Assembly: GCA_023429275.1 (NCBI GenBank)
Contig: JAEYWB010000715.1
Location: 1 to 7,781 of the forward strand
Reading direction: 5' to 3'
DNA length: 7,781 bases
From: Planctomycetota bacterium
GTDB taxonomy: Bacteria; Planctomycetota; Planctomycetia; Planctomycetales; Planctomycetaceae
In this document: piece after piece, positions 6,316 through 7,781 of the stretch
Layout: each line of letters opens with the position of its first letter
Numbering within the stretch: the stretch's first letter is position 1
Made by a program: the position numbers and the translations under genes
The notes under the pieces: model-generated
What the model saw: the letters and a program-made list of their open reading frames with translations, nothing else
Database searches by the model: none
What the model was told of the DNA's origin: nothing

Positions 6316-6789
6316 ATGCGGTACGGTTTCTTCGCAATCCTCTTCGCATTCGTTCTCGCGGGCTGCAAAGGAACGCCGGTTCCCGAAGGCGAACAGGCGC
6401 AGGTCTCAGGGAGCGTCACTCTGGACGGGAAGCCGTTGACCGTCGACAGCTCGGTGATCTTCTTCTGCAAGGAGAAATCAACCACGGCCGCCGGGAAGAT
6501 CGACAGTCTCGGGAAGTTTTCGCTGACTGGGGATCCGGCGAAGGGGATCCCTGCGGGGCGGTATGTCGTGACCGTTCGCCCTCCGGAGGCCCCTCCCGTC
6601 GACGCGACCGGTGAGGAATACAAGAAGCGGATGATGACGGGAACGTCGGCGATCAAGCCGGCAGCCACAGCGACCGGCGGGATCCCTTCGCAGTTCCTGA
6701 CGATGGACGCCTCACCGATCGTCGTCGAGGTCAAGGCTGGCCCCAATACCTTCGACCTTCCGCTCGATCAGCTCGCCAAGAAGAAATGA
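6316..6789 (+). CDS. Lipoprotein with carboxypeptidase-regulatory-like beta-sandwich domain
   Basis: The 157-residue product starts MRYGFFAILFAFVLAGC, a lipoprotein signal with lipobox L14-A15-G16-C17; the cysteine would be lipidated after cleavage by signal peptidase II and the protein held on a membrane outside the cytoplasm. Residues 30-87 fit a carboxypeptidase-regulatory-like or transthyretin-like fold: VSGSVTLDGKPL, a short VIFF strand, AAGKIDSLGKFSL and IPAGRYVVTV. The last part, with PIVVEVKAG and FDLPLD, probably adds a closing strand. No catalytic residues are expected. Small proteins of this type commonly follow DUF1559 genes in planctomycetes, and this one lies 78 bases after one in the same direction, so cotranscription is likely. 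Function is unknown; a structural or adhesion partner of the pseudopilin-like protein is one guess. Confidence 0.88.
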   Translation: MRYGFFAILFAFVLAGCKGTPVPEGEQAQVSGSVTLDGKPLTVDSSVIFFCKEKSTTAAGKIDSLGKFSLTGDPAKGIPAGRYVVTVRPPEAPPVDATGEEYKKRMMTGTSAIKPAATATGGIPSQFLTMDASPIVVEVKAGPNTFDLPLDQLAKKK

Positions 6790-6817
6790 GGATTGGCCGA
6801 CTTCTTGGCGAATCCTC
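6788..6817. terminator. Hairpin between convergent genes, possible bidirectional terminator
   Basis: Bases 6788-6798 (GAGGATTGGCC) pair with 6807-6817 (GGCGAATCCTC): seven pairs, one G-G mismatch and three more pairs, with an eight-base loop. It starts within the stop codon of the lipoprotein gene and lies before the stop of the minus-strand sulfatase is reached from the left. There is no T-tract on the plus strand; read on the minus strand, the hairpin is followed by a pyrimidine-rich stretch containing ATTTCTTCTT, so it may serve the sulfatase transcript better. Confidence 0.5.
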
Positions 6818-6866
6818 GGAGTGACGTTCACCAGTAGGAATGTGACGGCTTGGGTCCGTGCCGCCG

Positions 6867-7781
6867 CTATCGCTCTCCCCAGATCGCCGGGGACTCGAAG
6901 CCTTTCGGTTTCGGGCCGGACTTCGGCGGGACGGCGCCGGCGGAGAGACGGGTGAAACGTGCCCGGAGGTCCGCCACGACGGCGGCGTTCGCCTGGGCGA
7001 CATCGGTCTTCTCGCCCGGGTCCTTCGCGAGGTCGAAGAGCTCGACTTGAGCCCCCGCCTTCTTCTTGAGGGGACCACGCGCCACCAGGGCGGGGCCTTC
7101 CTCGGCGTCAGGCTGCGAGCCGTTCAGCACGAGCTTCCACGATCCGACGCGGATTGCGCCTCCCGTCGGCGTCGAATTGAGGACGATCTCCTCCCGCGTC
7201 GATGCGGCTCCGGTTGTGATCGCAGACCAGACATCGCGGCCGTCGACCGGCAGCGTTTGCTCGGTCTTCCCTCCCGCCAGGCGAATAAGGGTCGGATACC
7301 AGTCGGTGACGTGAATCGGCGTCGTCACCGAGCTTCCCGCGGGGATCTTCCCGGGCCAGGTCGCGAAGGCGCAGACGCGAACGCCCCCCTCGTAGACCGT
7401 CCCCTTGCCGGCCCGAAGCGGTCCGTTACTCGTGATCCGACCCGGCGCCGGACCGCCGTTGTCACTCGAGAAGACGATCAGCGTGTTCTCGAGCAGCTTC
7501 TCCGCCTTCAGGGTTTCGACGATCTTCCCCACCGCTTCATCGACCGCCGTCACCATTCCCGCATACTTGCGGCGCTGTCCGGAGAACTGGGGATACGCGT
7601 CCGAGTACTTGTCGGGAACCTGGTAAGGGGAGTGGACACCGTTGAACGGCACGTAGAGGAACAGCGGCTTCGCCTTGTCCCGTTCGCTGATGATCCGCAC
7701 CGCCTCACGCCCGATGAGCTCGGTCGAGTAGCCCTCGTCGCGGTTCACCTTGTCGTCTCGATGCCACTCGGAGCCGTCGTG
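6867..7781 (-). CDS. Sulfatase (arylsulfatase type), C-terminal part, 5' end outside the window
   Basis: The minus-strand frame is open from the right edge to TAG at 6869-6867 and gives 304 residues; a GTG at 7748 is internal. The first visible residues, SEWHRDDKVNRDEGYSTELIGREAV, match arylsulfatase B-like enzymes just before the second half of the alkaline-phosphatase-like fold (motifs: WHRDD, EGYST). Visible active-site elements are HSPYQVP (His at 7634-7632), SSDNGG with the calcium-binding Asp-Asn (7466-7452 region) and GKGTVYEGGVR, whose lysine (7406-7404) contacts the sulfate. The C-terminal subdomain carries the usual LFDLAKDPGEKTDVA stretch. The CxPSR site that becomes formylglycine is not in the window, so activity and class (Cys or Ser type) cannot be confirmed. 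Such enzymes remove sulfate from glycans or aryl sulfates, usually in the periplasm or outside. It converges on the lipoprotein gene with a 77-base gap. Confidence 0.93.
   Translation of the reverse strand, partial: HDGSEWHRDDKVNRDEGYSTELIGREAVRIISERDKAKPLFLYVPFNGVHSPYQVPDKYSDAYPQFSGQRRKYAGMVTAVDEAVGKIVETLKAEKLLENTLIVFSSDNGGPAPGRITSNGPLRAGKGTVYEGGVRVCAFATWPGKIPAGSSVTTPIHVTDWYPTLIRLAGGKTEQTLPVDGRDVWSAITTGAASTREEIVLNSTPTGGAIRVGSWKLVLNGSQPDAEEGPALVARGPLKKKAGAQVELFDLAKDPGEKTDVAQANAAVVADLRARFTRLSAGAVPPKSGPKPKGFESPAIWGER

Noticed and set aside
1..7781. CRISPR array, tRNA, rRNA, transposase or phage genes
   Set aside because: None was seen on either strand: no regularly spaced repeats, no cloverleaf with the conserved T-loop, and no recognisable mobile-element protein.

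Overview
The window is GC-rich, densely packed bacterial DNA that almost certainly comes from a planctomycete (phylum Planctomycetota). The evidence is the combination of a DUF1559 protein with a type IV pilin-like N-terminus and an H-X9-DG C-terminus, a TPR plus FG-GAP/ASPIC-UnbV (CRTAC1-like) protein, a short carboxypeptidase-regulatory-like lipoprotein and an arylsulfatase. These families are strongly expanded in that phylum. Most starts lack a clear Shine-Dalgarno sequence, which is also common there. Genus cannot be called.

Layout. Positions 3-281 (+) are the C-terminal end of a glucose 1-dehydrogenase-like MDR enzyme. Positions 275-400 are a large imperfect palindrome built from CCTAGGG/CCAGGG-type units, running from the last codons of the dehydrogenase to eight bases before the next start codon. 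Positions 408-1685 (+) encode a divergent uronate isomerase-like amidohydrolase-superfamily protein. After a 175-base gap with no clear gene, 1861-2061 (+) encodes a probable 66-residue membrane protein, followed 28 bases later by 2090-5089 (+), a 999-residue protein with an N-terminal membrane segment, TPR repeats, a propeller with seven calcium-loop motifs and an ASPIC/UnbV domain. Positions 5230-6237 (+) encode the DUF1559 pseudopilin-like protein, with an exact 21-base tandem duplication in its leader. Positions 6316-6789 (+) encode the lipoprotein. A hairpin lies at the convergent junction, and 6867-7781 (-) is the C-terminal two-thirds or so of a sulfatase that continues past the right edge.

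How the genes may work together. The first two plus-strand genes look like sugar or sugar-acid metabolism. The 1861-6789 block looks like an envelope cassette: a small membrane protein, a large anchored repeat protein, a pseudopilin-like protein and a lipoprotein, all co-directional. The sulfatase would act outside the cytoplasm on sulfated glycans. The joint function of the envelope cassette is unknown; that the parts cooperate is inference from gene order and from how often such families sit together in planctomycetes.
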